The notes beneath the pieces were generated by a model. It was given only the letters and a program-made list of their open reading frames with translations. It searched no databases and had not been told where the DNA came from. The translations under genes and the position numbers were made by a program. Shown piece after piece: positions 26,955 through 33,385 of a DNA stretch of 64,000 bases. Source of the DNA: Thermocrinis albus DSM 14484 (GTDB lineage Bacteria; Aquificota; Aquificia; Aquificales; Aquificaceae). The stretch lies in the NCBI RefSeq assembly GCF_000025605.1, contig NC_013894.1, positions 1,163,529-1,227,528 of the forward strand. The letters run 5' to 3'. The stretch's first letter is position 1, and each line of letters begins with the position of its first letter.

Positions 26955-27858
26955 TAGCTTCTTCATAAGGTACAGGCTCTTTCTTGCATATCTTCCGCAC
27001 ACCATCCTTTTCTACGTCAGGATCCAAACCACACACGTTGTCTCTCCACATCATGAGAATCTGATCGGAAGAGAAAGGTGGAGGACTTAGTATCTCAGAA
27101 GCCAAAAGTCCGGCTGTATACATAAAACTCTTGGGAACAGGAAGGAAAACAACCTTTCTTCCGAGAAGTTCCATAGTGTCCTTCATAAGTTGCCGGAAAC
27201 TCACCCGCTGAGGTCCGCAAAGTTCGTAAGTCTTACCAAAAGTGGAAGGATCTTCCAAACTCTCCACAAAGGCACATGCCACATCCCTAACATCCACAGG
27301 TTGAAAGAGATAGTGGCCACCTCCGGGTAATGGAACCACGGGTATGTACTTGGTTATGCGCCACATATCTGAAAAAAGCCTCTGCTCGGGACCCAGTATC
27401 ATGGAAGGCCTAAAGATAGTAAAGTCCAGCTTCAGAGTTTTGAGAAACTCCTCCGCCATGTACTTGGTACGGTGGTACATAGAAGGAGCATCCCTGTGAG
27501 TTCCCAAAGAACTCATGTGAAGCACACGCCTCACACCTGTATGAGCCAAAACACTGTAGAGAACTTTAGAGTACAGAAAGTGAACTGTGTAAAAGTCGTA
27601 GCCTCTCTTTTTGTCTTCCAGCAGAATACCTATAAGATGCACCACCGCGTAAGGAGAAAAATCCTCCACCGCCTTTCTTATAGCTTCTTCGTCCAGAAAA
27701 TCCACCTTATAACCCTCTACCTTACCATCAAATACTCTGTTTAGCTTCTGGGTGTCCCTCACCAAAGCACCCACCTTATAACCCTTCTCCAAAAGTCCCC
27801 TCACTATGTACCTCCCTACAAAACCCGTAGCACCCGTTACCAAAACCCTTTTACTCAT
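26905..27858 (-). CDS. NAD-dependent epimerase/NDUFA9-like SDR protein
   Basis: Atypical short-chain dehydrogenase of 317 residues resembling the complex-I subunit NDUFA9 and related bacterial proteins. RVLVTGATGFVGRYIVRGLL is the nucleotide loop, then VVHLIGILLE, MSSLGTHRDAPSMYHRTKYMAEE with Tyr-x3-Lys, and FRPSMILGPEQRL. Such proteins often bind NAD(P) and quinone- or lipid-linked partners; no substrate is known. The ATG at 27858 gives the ATGA overlap with the upstream glycosyltransferase; an ATG two codons earlier is possible. Confidence 0.8.
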   Translation of the reverse strand: MSKRVLVTGATGFVGRYIVRGLLEKGYKVGALVRDTQKLNRVFDGKVEGYKVDFLDEEAIRKAVEDFSPYAVVHLIGILLEDKKRGYDFYTVHFLYSKVLYSVLAHTGVRRVLHMSSLGTHRDAPSMYHRTKYMAEEFLKTLKLDFTIFRPSMILGPEQRLFSDMWRITKYIPVVPLPGGGHYLFQPVDVRDVACAFVESLEDPSTFGKTYELCGPQRVSFRQLMKDTMELLGRKVVFLPVPKSFMYTAGLLASEILSPPPFSSDQILMMWRDNVCGLDPDVEKDGVRKICKKEPVPYEEAIRWSVEEFRKSLSLTS

Positions 27859-28616
27859 CTCCATAGGTCTCCTCCCTTCCTTTCCTTCAACTCCAGCTCC
27901 CAGAGAAAAAGATATTTCAGAAAAGTGTAGATACCAGAGGAAACAGCCACAGAAAACCCTTGCATACCATCCAGAAATCCACCCTTAACCACGTAAACCT
28001 TCAAGAAAGCCCATAGAGGATTAAACATCAGTTTGGCAACACTAAAACGCACACCCTTTTCGTGAAGGTCCTTTGCCATAAGCATAGCGTAGTTTATCGT
28101 CTTACTATACTGGTCCCACAAACTGCGGTAGGAATAGTGATAAAGATCTCCCTTTAGCTTACATGCTCTCCCTTCAAAAACAGCCCTCTCGTGAAGAACA
28201 CCTTCAAACTTCACAGATCCTTTACGAAACAGCCTCACCCTCCACTCAGGATACCAAGCGTGTTTTAAAAACTTCCCCATATAGTAAGTTCTCCTACACA
28301 CCATATAAACATCACACTCTGGATCCTTCAAAGCCCTCATCACAGACTCTCTTAGCTCTTCCGATAACTCTTCATCTGCATCCAGAACGAAAACCCACTC
28401 TCCCTTACATAACTGTACACCGTAGTTGATCTGATCAGCGTAGTTGGTCCATTCCCTAAAGAACACCTCAGCTCCCATCTTCTGCGCCAGTTCCACCGTT
28501 CCATCGGTAGACCCCGAGTCAAGAACCACCACCTGATCTGCAACGCCTTGAACACTTCTTATAGCACGTTCTATATTCTTCTCCTCGTTTTTGGCACGTA
28601 TCAGTACTGACAGCAT
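27855..28616 (-). CDS. Family 2 glycosyltransferase (LPS core, WaaE-like)
   Basis: GT-A enzyme of 253 residues with SVLIRAKNEEKNIERAIRSV at the start, VVLDSGSTDGTVELA, and the metal-binding DADEEL preceded by GEWVFVL. This pattern matches the KdtX/WaaE group that adds glucose to the LPS core. A C-terminal hydrophobic region may associate with the membrane. The ATG at 28616 is chosen: TAATTT lies eight bases upstream, in a core shared with divergent flgA. A TTG one codon earlier is less likely. Confidence 0.85.
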   Translation of the reverse strand: MLSVLIRAKNEEKNIERAIRSVQGVADQVVVLDSGSTDGTVELAQKMGAEVFFREWTNYADQINYGVQLCKGEWVFVLDADEELSEELRESVMRALKDPECDVYMVCRRTYYMGKFLKHAWYPEWRVRLFRKGSVKFEGVLHERAVFEGRACKLKGDLYHYSYRSLWDQYSKTINYAMLMAKDLHEKGVRFSVAKLMFNPLWAFLKVYVVKGGFLDGMQGFSVAVSSGIYTFLKYLFLWELELKERKGGDLWR

Positions 28617-28636
28617 CAAAGGTAAAATTAAAACAC
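28617..28636. promoter_or_regulatory. 20-base bidirectional promoter, GT2 / flgA
   Basis: Plus: TAAAAT at 28623-28628, eight bases before the flgA ATG. Minus: TAATTT at 28625-28630, eight bases before the glycosyltransferase ATG. The hexamers overlap almost completely, with no Shine-Dalgarno on either side. Confidence 0.5.
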
Positions 28637-29284
28637 ATGCTGGTGCTTTGGATGCTTATTCTTTTTAGTGTTGTTTATGGAGAGCAGCAGGACATCCTGA
28701 GGGAAAGGGTACTGTCAGAAATAAAGAGGAAGTTCGGTGACGACTTTCGGTTGACAGGTGTCAGGTATTACGACGAGATTCCTCAGATAACGGACGGCGG
28801 TAGTGTGTACTTAGATATGGAATACGGAAGAGGTAAAATGCTCGCCTACCTGGTAGTGGGGGATAGAAGATACACATTGATCCTTGATGGATTGTGGAGA
28901 TACACGGTGTTAATAGCCAAGGAGGATATACCTAAAGGAAGAGTCCTAAAACCCGACATGTTTTACAAAGAGGAGAGATGGGGAAGGAGTGTTCCATCTG
29001 ATCTGAGGTTGGAAGATATCCATCTCTCCCAGTACATTACATCTACCTTTATACCTAAGGGTAGCATCATCAGAAGAAGTCTTCTTAAACCTATACCTGC
29101 GGTGGAGATAGGGCAGACAGTGGAGGCTTTCTACACAAGCGGTAATTTGGAACTGAAGTTTCACGCTAGATCCCTCGATAGAGGATACATAGGTAAGACG
29201 GTAAGAGTATTACCGGAAGGTAAAAAGAATCCTATCCTCAGGGCAAAGGTGATAGCTCCAGGAAAGGTACAGATCCTTTACTGA
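28637..29284 (+). CDS. flgA: Flagellar basal-body P-ring formation protein FlgA
   Basis: Periplasmic chaperone needed to assemble FlgI into the P-ring. 215 residues: signal peptide (LVLWMLILFSVVYG), a divergent N-terminal half, and the C-terminal SAF domain (about 95-215) with KEDIPKGRVLKPDMF, FIPKGSIIRRSLLKPIPAVEIGQ and RVLPEGKKNPILRAKV. It lies away from flgH/flgI at the start of the window, so its transcription is separate. The final 47 bases overlap the convergent exported-protein gene. Confidence 0.9.
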   Translation: MLVLWMLILFSVVYGEQQDILRERVLSEIKRKFGDDFRLTGVRYYDEIPQITDGGSVYLDMEYGRGKMLAYLVVGDRRYTLILDGLWRYTVLIAKEDIPKGRVLKPDMFYKEERWGRSVPSDLRLEDIHLSQYITSTFIPKGSIIRRSLLKPIPAVEIGQTVEAFYTSGNLELKFHARSLDRGYIGKTVRVLPEGKKNPILRAKVIAPGKVQILY

Positions 29285-29975
29285 CAACTTGGTGGTAAAG
29301 ATCCAACGACCTTCTCTCCTCCTCTGTGAGATCAGAGTACTCCTTTAACCTTTGAGCTATCTCCTTTGCTTTCTGCATATTATCCTCCGAAAGGTAAAGG
29401 CGTAGGAGGGGAGCAAGACCAATTCTTCCCGCCAGTGTCAGCTGTTGTACCGCTTTATCCTTCCAACCCATCTTGTAGTAAAGAAGACCAAGGGCATGAT
29501 AGGCATATTCTCTGTATAACCTCACTCTCTTCAGGTTATCTTCCATCCATCTTCTGGTATGCTCATCTTTTACATCCATCTCCGCATAAACACCTCTGTA
29601 GAACCTACCGTCACCGTGTATCTGAAAACACATCTTGTAACGTTCCAGAGGTGGTGGTTTCTTCACAGTGTCCTTACATAACTTAATAACATCGTCAGGA
29701 AATAAGTTTTTTCCATAAGTGAGAAGATCCTGTATATCACCTGTGTACTCTACCAGCAGTTTGGAGTAGAAGGTTCTGTCTCTTGATCTTTCTGCCAGAT
29801 CTCTCAGCTTAAGTTCTAGCATCAAATCGTACTTTCCGGATTTTTTCAGTTTATTTACCAACTCTTCCATCTTTTTACTTTCATCTAAGAAGGAGGGATC
29901 AACGATACCTTTCAGTTCATCCTCCGCCCCGGCAGTCAGACTTACAAACAACAAAACCACCAAAAACCCCACCAC
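29238..29975 (-). CDS. Exported helical-repeat protein (TPR/SEL1-like), 245 aa
   Basis: No recognised family name. A signal peptide (GFLVVLLFVSLTAGA) precedes an all-helical mature protein with TPR-like units, clearest in YREYAYHALGLLYYKMGWKDKAVQQLTLAGRIGLAPLLRLYLSEDN. A pair of Cys in LCKDT and YKMCFQ may form a disulfide. The start is a GTG, fixed by an ideal promoter: TTGACA, 17 bases, TAGATT, eight bases, GTG. A role as a periplasmic scaffold is likely but not shown. Confidence 0.7.
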   Translation of the reverse strand: MVGFLVVLLFVSLTAGAEDELKGIVDPSFLDESKKMEELVNKLKKSGKYDLMLELKLRDLAERSRDRTFYSKLLVEYTGDIQDLLTYGKNLFPDDVIKLCKDTVKKPPPLERYKMCFQIHGDGRFYRGVYAEMDVKDEHTRRWMEDNLKRVRLYREYAYHALGLLYYKMGWKDKAVQQLTLAGRIGLAPLLRLYLSEDNMQKAKEIAQRLKEYSDLTEEERRSLDLYHQVVSKGSVPFLELSPLP

Positions 29976-29983
29976 AGTAGGGT

Positions 29984-30012
29984 AATCTATTGAAGGATCA
30001 ACTTTCTGTCAA
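29984..30012 (-). promoter_or_regulatory. Promoter of the exported repeat protein
   Basis: On the minus strand: perfect -35 TTGACA (30007-30012), 17-base spacer, -10 TAGATT (29984-29989), then eight bases to the GTG at 29975. It is the clearest case here of a full sigma-70 promoter placed for a leaderless mRNA. Confidence 0.65.
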
Positions 30013-30102
30013 GTTGCGTGACTATCTTATTTCTCTGCAAAAAACCGCAAAACTGTTTAACCATAAAATAATCACAGGAGTCTACCGGGATGTAAAAGTG
30101 GT

Positions 30103-30116
30103 TATAATATAAAAGC
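30103..30116 (+). promoter_or_regulatory. -10 element of the DUF202 gene
   Basis: Perfect TATAAT at 30103-30108 with eight bases to the GTG at 30117 and no Shine-Dalgarno. No good -35 is present at 17 bases. The remaining ~90 bases of the gap back to 30012 hold no gene or hairpin that I can support. Confidence 0.5.
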
Positions 30117-30767
30117 GTGCTTATCAAGAGCTTTCCCAGCGTAAAGGACGCCCGTTTGTATCTTTCGGTGGAGAGAACCTACCTGGGATACATAAAGTTT
30201 TCCCTCTATACTCTTTCCTTTGGTGTTTTCCTGGAAAAGCTGGATCTTCTTGCGGAGATAACCGGGAAGATCCACGTGTCTATCCTTCTTGTAGTGTTGG
30301 CAAAGATCCTTGCCGTTGTGGGTGTTTTGATGGTGCTGATAGGTATCCTTACCTTTTACTGGGATATAAAATACATTGAAGGAGGTGAAGAGGTGTCTCC
30401 TAAGGAGGTGACAGACCCACGTATATATATGGCGGCAGAGAGAACTTTCCTCGCATGGGTTAGAACCGCCATATCTCTCATAGTCTTTGGTTTTGTGATA
30501 GAAAAGTTTGAGTTTTTCATAGTGCAACTGGAACGCATATTTAACATTCATCTTCAAGGAGAGCATCATAAACTGTTCAGTATAGGTGCCTTCGTCATAT
30601 CGATAGGTGTTATCACCCTCGTATTAGGTATACTGAATTTCTACAGGACCATAACACAGGTGGACAAGGGTTTTTACAGGACACATACGTGGCTTTATAA
30701 AATCTACGGTGCCATCATATTTCTCACGTGTGTTGTATTAGCTACTTATGTTTTCAAGCTAATTTAG
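30117..30767 (+). CDS. Membrane protein with two tandem DUF202 domains
   Basis: A 216-residue integral membrane protein made of two DUF202 units. The first opens DARLYLSVERTYLGYIKFSLYTLSFGVFLEK and the second DPRIYMAAERTFLAWVRTAISLIVFGFVIEKF; each has the family's Ala/Ser-Glu-Arg-Thr motif and at least two helices. The last helix (YGAIIFLTCVVLATYVFKLI) is encoded by the first copy of an 80-bp direct repeat. DUF202 proteins (YidH and the VTC-domain relatives) are of uncertain function. The GTG start follows TATAAT by eight bases. Confidence 0.85.
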   Translation: MLIKSFPSVKDARLYLSVERTYLGYIKFSLYTLSFGVFLEKLDLLAEITGKIHVSILLVVLAKILAVVGVLMVLIGILTFYWDIKYIEGGEEVSPKEVTDPRIYMAAERTFLAWVRTAISLIVFGFVIEKFEFFIVQLERIFNIHLQGEHHKLFSIGAFVISIGVITLVLGILNFYRTITQVDKGFYRTHTWLYKIYGAIIFLTCVVLATYVFKLI

Positions 30768-30776
30768 GTCTCACAA
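30697..30776. repeat. 80-bp direct repeat, left copy
   Basis: Identical at all 80 positions to 31782-31861. It holds the last 23 codons and stop of the DUF202 gene plus nine bases. The same 80 bases in the right copy carry the last codons of secF on the other strand, so before the insertion the two genes were convergent and overlapped at their ends. Confidence 0.95.
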
Positions 30777-30788
30777 TGAGAGCTATAA

Positions 30789-30920
30789 GGAGAGGTAAGA
30801 CTTGTGGAAAGCTTTTTCTCTGTCTTCAAACGATGGTTTGGGGAGTATGTGTCAAGCGTGAAGTTTGAGAATATCAGGAGAGAGATAGTGTTTAAGGCAG
30901 TAGACTTTGTTGGACAGAGC
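30789..30920 (+). pseudogene. IS5-type transposase, C-terminal fragment
   Basis: A frame open from 30789 reads VRLVESFFSVFKRWFGEYV then SSVKFENIRREIVFKAV, the usual last helix of IS5/IS4-superfamily DDE transposases (glutamate motif region with Phe-Lys-Arg-x-Phe-Gly). No start codon and no catalytic Asp residues are present. The frame runs on past the homology into AT-rich DNA to a stop at 30960. Its matching N-terminal piece lies downstream at 31472, so the halves are in the wrong order for a simple interrupted gene. Confidence 0.65.
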
Positions 30921-30934
30921 AATTTTATTTCACT
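30921..30934. repeat. 14-bp direct repeat (left) flanking the PLDc_N gene
   Basis: AATTTTATTTCACT here recurs at 31210-31223. The two copies flank the small membrane-protein gene; the left copy contains its stop codon. Confidence 0.6.
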
Positions 30935-31193
30935 CTTTTACTTTTTGCTTTTCCCCAATTAAAGAGTAGGCTATGACCCCGATAATGGGAATGAGTATTA
31001 GAACGAGTATCCAGACAATCTTATTCGAACCAGTAAATTCACTTTTGAGAACGTCAATAATCGCAATTACCCAAAGAATTATCCAAAGAATCACTACCGA
31101 AACCACCAGTACTTTTGGTGCTAATAATGCAAGAACCGCCATCACTGAAATTATAACTACACTTAAAGCAAAATCCTTGGTAGACCACTCCAT
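30930..31193 (-). CDS. Small membrane protein with PLDc_N domain, 87 aa
   Basis: Two or three membrane helices (SVVIISVMAVLALLAP, VLVVSVVILWIILWVIAIIDVL, IVWILVLILIPIIGVIAYSLIG) with the Trp/Asp/Lys and Pro-Ile-Ile-Gly pattern of the phospholipase D nuclease N-terminal (PLDc_N) domain, here free-standing. Such proteins are common on mobile DNA; some act as immunity or membrane-stress proteins, but no function can be given. Unlike neighbouring chromosomal genes it has a canonical Shine-Dalgarno, GGGAGG, before the ATG, and its AT-rich DNA supports transfer. Confidence 0.75.
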   Translation of the reverse strand: MEWSTKDFALSVVIISVMAVLALLAPKVLVVSVVILWIILWVIAIIDVLKSEFTGSNKIVWILVLILIPIIGVIAYSLIGEKQKVKE

Positions 31194-31209
31194 AATACAC
31201 CTCCCTTTA

Positions 31210-31223
31210 AATTTTATTTCACT
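31210..31223. repeat. 14-bp direct repeat (right) flanking the PLDc_N gene
   Basis: Second copy of AATTTTATTTCACT, just upstream of the PLDc_N Shine-Dalgarno. The following bases of the two copies are also alike (CTTTTAC and TTTTCTAC). Confidence 0.6.
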
Positions 31224-31253
31224 TTTTCTACATACCTCCTTGATTATATTATA

Positions 31254-31451
31254 TTACTTAGAATATTCTTTGTCAATCTTTGGTTGGGGAGTGGGTAGGC
31301 TATCTATTTTACGCTGTACTTCTGGCGCTGGGGTATTTTGATGTTCTTGGCTCATCAAATCCAAAACCTGCCTCTCTTCTGGCATCTTCATATCTTCCTT
31401 AATCAGTGCTCTGTTTTGCTCGTCAACTGCTTTGTCTAATAATGAAACAAA
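31254..31451 (-). pseudogene. 3' remnant of an unknown gene
   Basis: On the minus strand a frame ending with TAA at 31254 reads LLDKAVDEQNRALIKEDMKM, then PEERQVLDLMSQEHQNTPAP and EVQRKIDSLPTPQPKID. It has protein-like composition but no start codon and breaks at the transposase piece, so it looks like the tail of a truncated gene, possibly from a plasmid. I recognise no family. Confidence 0.4.
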
Positions 31452-31471
31452 TATATAGCAAAATATAACAC

Positions 31472-31720
31472 ATGAAGAAGGACTGGAAAGAATACAATGA
31501 CCATCTGGTCAAGAGAGGAGAGCTTTTGATAGCCCCCGATACCTTTGGACTTGAAGAAAAGCACAAGCAAGAGAAGAAGAGAGGCAGACCATACACCTAC
31601 CCTGAGCCCCTCATACGTATGCTCCTCTTTATCAAGTTCGCTCTCGGAATCCCCTACAGACAGACCCAAGGATTTGCACATAAACTCCTGTCTTTGCTTG
31701 GAATCAAAGTTCCCAACTAA
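31472..31720 (+). pseudogene. IS5-type transposase, N-terminal fragment
   Basis: Opens MKKDWKEYNDHLVKRGELL and continues with KRGRPYTYPEPLIRMLLFI, GIPYRQTQGFAHKLLSLLG and IKVPN, the standard N-terminal region of IS5-family transposases that precedes the first catalytic Asp. It stops at TAA where the family normally reads Tyr-Thr-Thr. The DDE core is missing, so it is inactive. The 82-codon frame keeps its ATG. Confidence 0.75.
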
Positions 31721-31738
31721 GGTAACAAATAGAGGAGA

Positions 31739-31852
31739 ATGGCTCAGAAAAAAGCATGGGAAGAAGGCAAGGAGGGGATGGATAAAATCTACGGTGCCAT
31801 CATATTTCTCACGTGTGTTGTATTAGCTACTTATGTTTTCAAGCTAATTTAG
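31739..31852 (+). CDS. Chimeric small ORF ending in the DUF202 C-terminal helix, 37 aa
   Basis: An ATG preceded by GAGGAG starts MAQKKAWEEGKEGM, then runs in frame into the right copy of the 80-bp repeat and so ends with the same membrane helix and stop as the DUF202 protein. It would make a single-pass membrane peptide. Whether it is expressed is unknown; it may be a by-product of the rearrangement. Confidence 0.35.
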   Translation: MAQKKAWEEGKEGMDKIYGAIIFLTCVVLATYVFKLI

Positions 31853-31861
31853 GTCTCACAA
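31782..31861. repeat. 80-bp direct repeat, right copy
   Basis: Identical to 30697-30776. It supplies the last codons and stop of secF (minus strand) and the tail of the chimeric ORF (plus strand). Confidence 0.95.
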
Positions 31862-32720
31862 GGCGTTCTTTTATGTCCAGTACCAGCGCGCTTGCCACAA
31901 ATATGGAAGACAGTGTTCCTACCACTATGCCCACCACGAAGGAGAACATAATGTTGGATAAAACAGGCCCTCCTAAGAGAAACATGGTCAGAGAAACCAC
32001 AAAGGTGGTGAGGGAGGTCATCACGGTCCTACTGAGAGTTTGGTTTATGGAGATGTTTATGACGGTTTTTAGATCTGTTCCCTTTCTTATGCGCATGTTC
32101 TCCCTTATCCTATCGAAGACCACTACAGTGTCGGATATAGAGTAACCAGCCACCACTAAGAGAGCTGCTACCACATCCAGATTAACCTCTCTCCCTGTCA
32201 GAGAGTAGGCTCCCACCACAAGGAAGACATCGTGAGCTAAAGCCAAAACAGCACCCAAAGCCCATACAGGTTCGAACCTGTAAGCCAGATACAGGAGTAT
32301 CCCTCCTATGGCGGTGAGAATGGCCCATAAAGCTTTCTGTCTTAGTTCACCGCTGATGACGCCTCCTATACTTTCCATACGTAGTAGTTGGTAATCACCG
32401 AGGGTTTTCAGGGCTCGAAGAACCTTATCTCTAGGTTCATCTACCTTTAGCCGAACCAGTATAGTCCCCTGGGCTGTGTCCTGTACCTGAAAGGCCGATA
32501 CACCGCTTCTTTCCAAAACCTTCCTTATGTCTGCTGTGCTCTGTTTAGGTGTGTACCGGACTTCCAAAAGTGTGCCACCGGTGAAGTCCAGCCCTAGGTT
32601 CAAACCCTTTAGCCCCAGAGACAAAAGGGATATGACGAGGAGCAACAAAGACACCGCGTAAGCGTAGTATCTTACCCCCATAAAGTCCAGCTGACGCATA
32701 GCTTTAAACAGTATAATCAC
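31839..32720 (-). CDS. secF: Protein translocase subunit SecF
   Basis: Proton-driven partner of SecD that aids late steps of Sec export. 293 residues, six helices: N-terminal helix followed by the periplasmic LGLDFTGGTLLEVRY, then the conserved GYSISDTVVVFDRIRENMR and NQTLSRTVMTSLTTF in helices 4-5. Normal length. secD is not in the window, which is unusual because the two are nearly always adjacent. Last gene of the pilD-thiS-thiG-hemY-mgtC-secF run, starting by ATGA overlap with mgtC. Its final codons lie in the right copy of the 80-bp repeat. Confidence 0.95.
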   Translation of the reverse strand: MIILFKAMRQLDFMGVRYYAYAVSLLLLVISLLSLGLKGLNLGLDFTGGTLLEVRYTPKQSTADIRKVLERSGVSAFQVQDTAQGTILVRLKVDEPRDKVLRALKTLGDYQLLRMESIGGVISGELRQKALWAILTAIGGILLYLAYRFEPVWALGAVLALAHDVFLVVGAYSLTGREVNLDVVAALLVVAGYSISDTVVVFDRIRENMRIRKGTDLKTVINISINQTLSRTVMTSLTTFVVSLTMFLLGGPVLSNIMFSFVVGIVVGTLSSIFVASALVLDIKERLVRPKLA

Positions 32721-33385
32721 AAACTGGGTGGAGCAGACAAAAGTTCTACCGCCTTTACCTCCTTACGATCTAGGAGTTCCTGTATAAGATCCTGCTGAGT
32801 TTTTCCGTACAAAGGTATCTCCAGCTTGATATAGTATCCAGCTTCCCTTTTTTCCAACATCACTATCCTTACATCCCCTATACTTCTAAGGTACTCCACA
32901 GGGTCCTGTACCTCCTCCAACATCAAGGTCAGTAGAGCTGTGCTCTTCCCCAAAAGTTCCCTCTCTATCCTACTCATAGGAGCCAGTATACCCAGTAAGA
33001 GAAATACAGAAACCACAGACAACATATACATACCTGCACCTACAGCCAGTCCTATCCCGGCTGTGGTCCACAGACTGGCTGCTGTGGTAAGCCCCTTGAC
33101 AGAGGTTCCCATGCGTAATATAGCGCCTGCACCGAGAAATCCTATACCTGCCAGTACCTGAGATATCACCCTTCCTGGGTCTGCGTGGTTTCCGTAACGG
33201 TAAGATACGTATACAGAAAGCAGACTCATGAGAGAGGACCCTAGAGCCAAAACGGCATGAGTTCTAAAACCTGCGGGTTGCCTCCTCCTTTCTCTCTCAA
33301 AACCTATGAGGGCTCCCAGAAAGGCAGCCAGTGTAAGGCGTATAACTCCTTCCCAAAGAGGAAAGGGCAAGGTTTCCAGTGTCAT
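32717..33385 (-). CDS. MgtC/SapB family membrane protein
   Basis: A 222-residue protein with the MgtC N-terminal membrane domain (about four or five helices): LTLAAFLGALIGFERERRRQPAGFRTHAVLALGSSLMSLLS, GIGFLGAGAILR, and GLTTAASLWTTAGIGLAVG are all family motifs. The C-terminal cytoplasmic part (150-222) resembles an ACT-like domain. MgtC proteins affect magnesium homeostasis and F-ATPase in pathogens; the role in a thermophile is unknown. ATG at 33385 overlaps the hemY stop; an earlier ATG at 33436 would lie inside hemY. Confidence 0.88.
   Translation of the reverse strand: MTLETLPFPLWEGVIRLTLAAFLGALIGFERERRRQPAGFRTHAVLALGSSLMSLLSVYVSYRYGNHADPGRVISQVLAGIGFLGAGAILRMGTSVKGLTTAASLWTTAGIGLAVGAGMYMLSVVSVFLLLGILAPMSRIERELLGKSTALLTLMLEEVQDPVEYLRSIGDVRIVMLEKREAGYYIKLEIPLYGKTQQDLIQELLDRKEVKAVELLSAPPSL

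Larger units (their letters stand above)
30777..31781. mobile_element. ~1 kb insertion island of transposon debris between DUF202 and secF
   Basis: The 1,005 bases between the two copies of the 80-bp repeat are foreign in content. They hold an IS5-type transposase C-terminal piece, a small PLDc_N membrane protein gene, the 3' piece of an unknown gene on the minus strand, an IS5-type transposase N-terminal piece, and a short chimeric ORF. The DNA is visibly more AT-rich than its surroundings at 30920-31470. No intact transposase, integrase or terminal inverted repeat was found. The 80-bp flank is far too long for an IS5 target duplication. Confidence 0.8.

Noticed and set aside
30697..31861. 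80-bp repeat as an IS5 target-site duplication
   Set aside because: IS5-family elements duplicate about four bases; 80 is outside any known range for that family.
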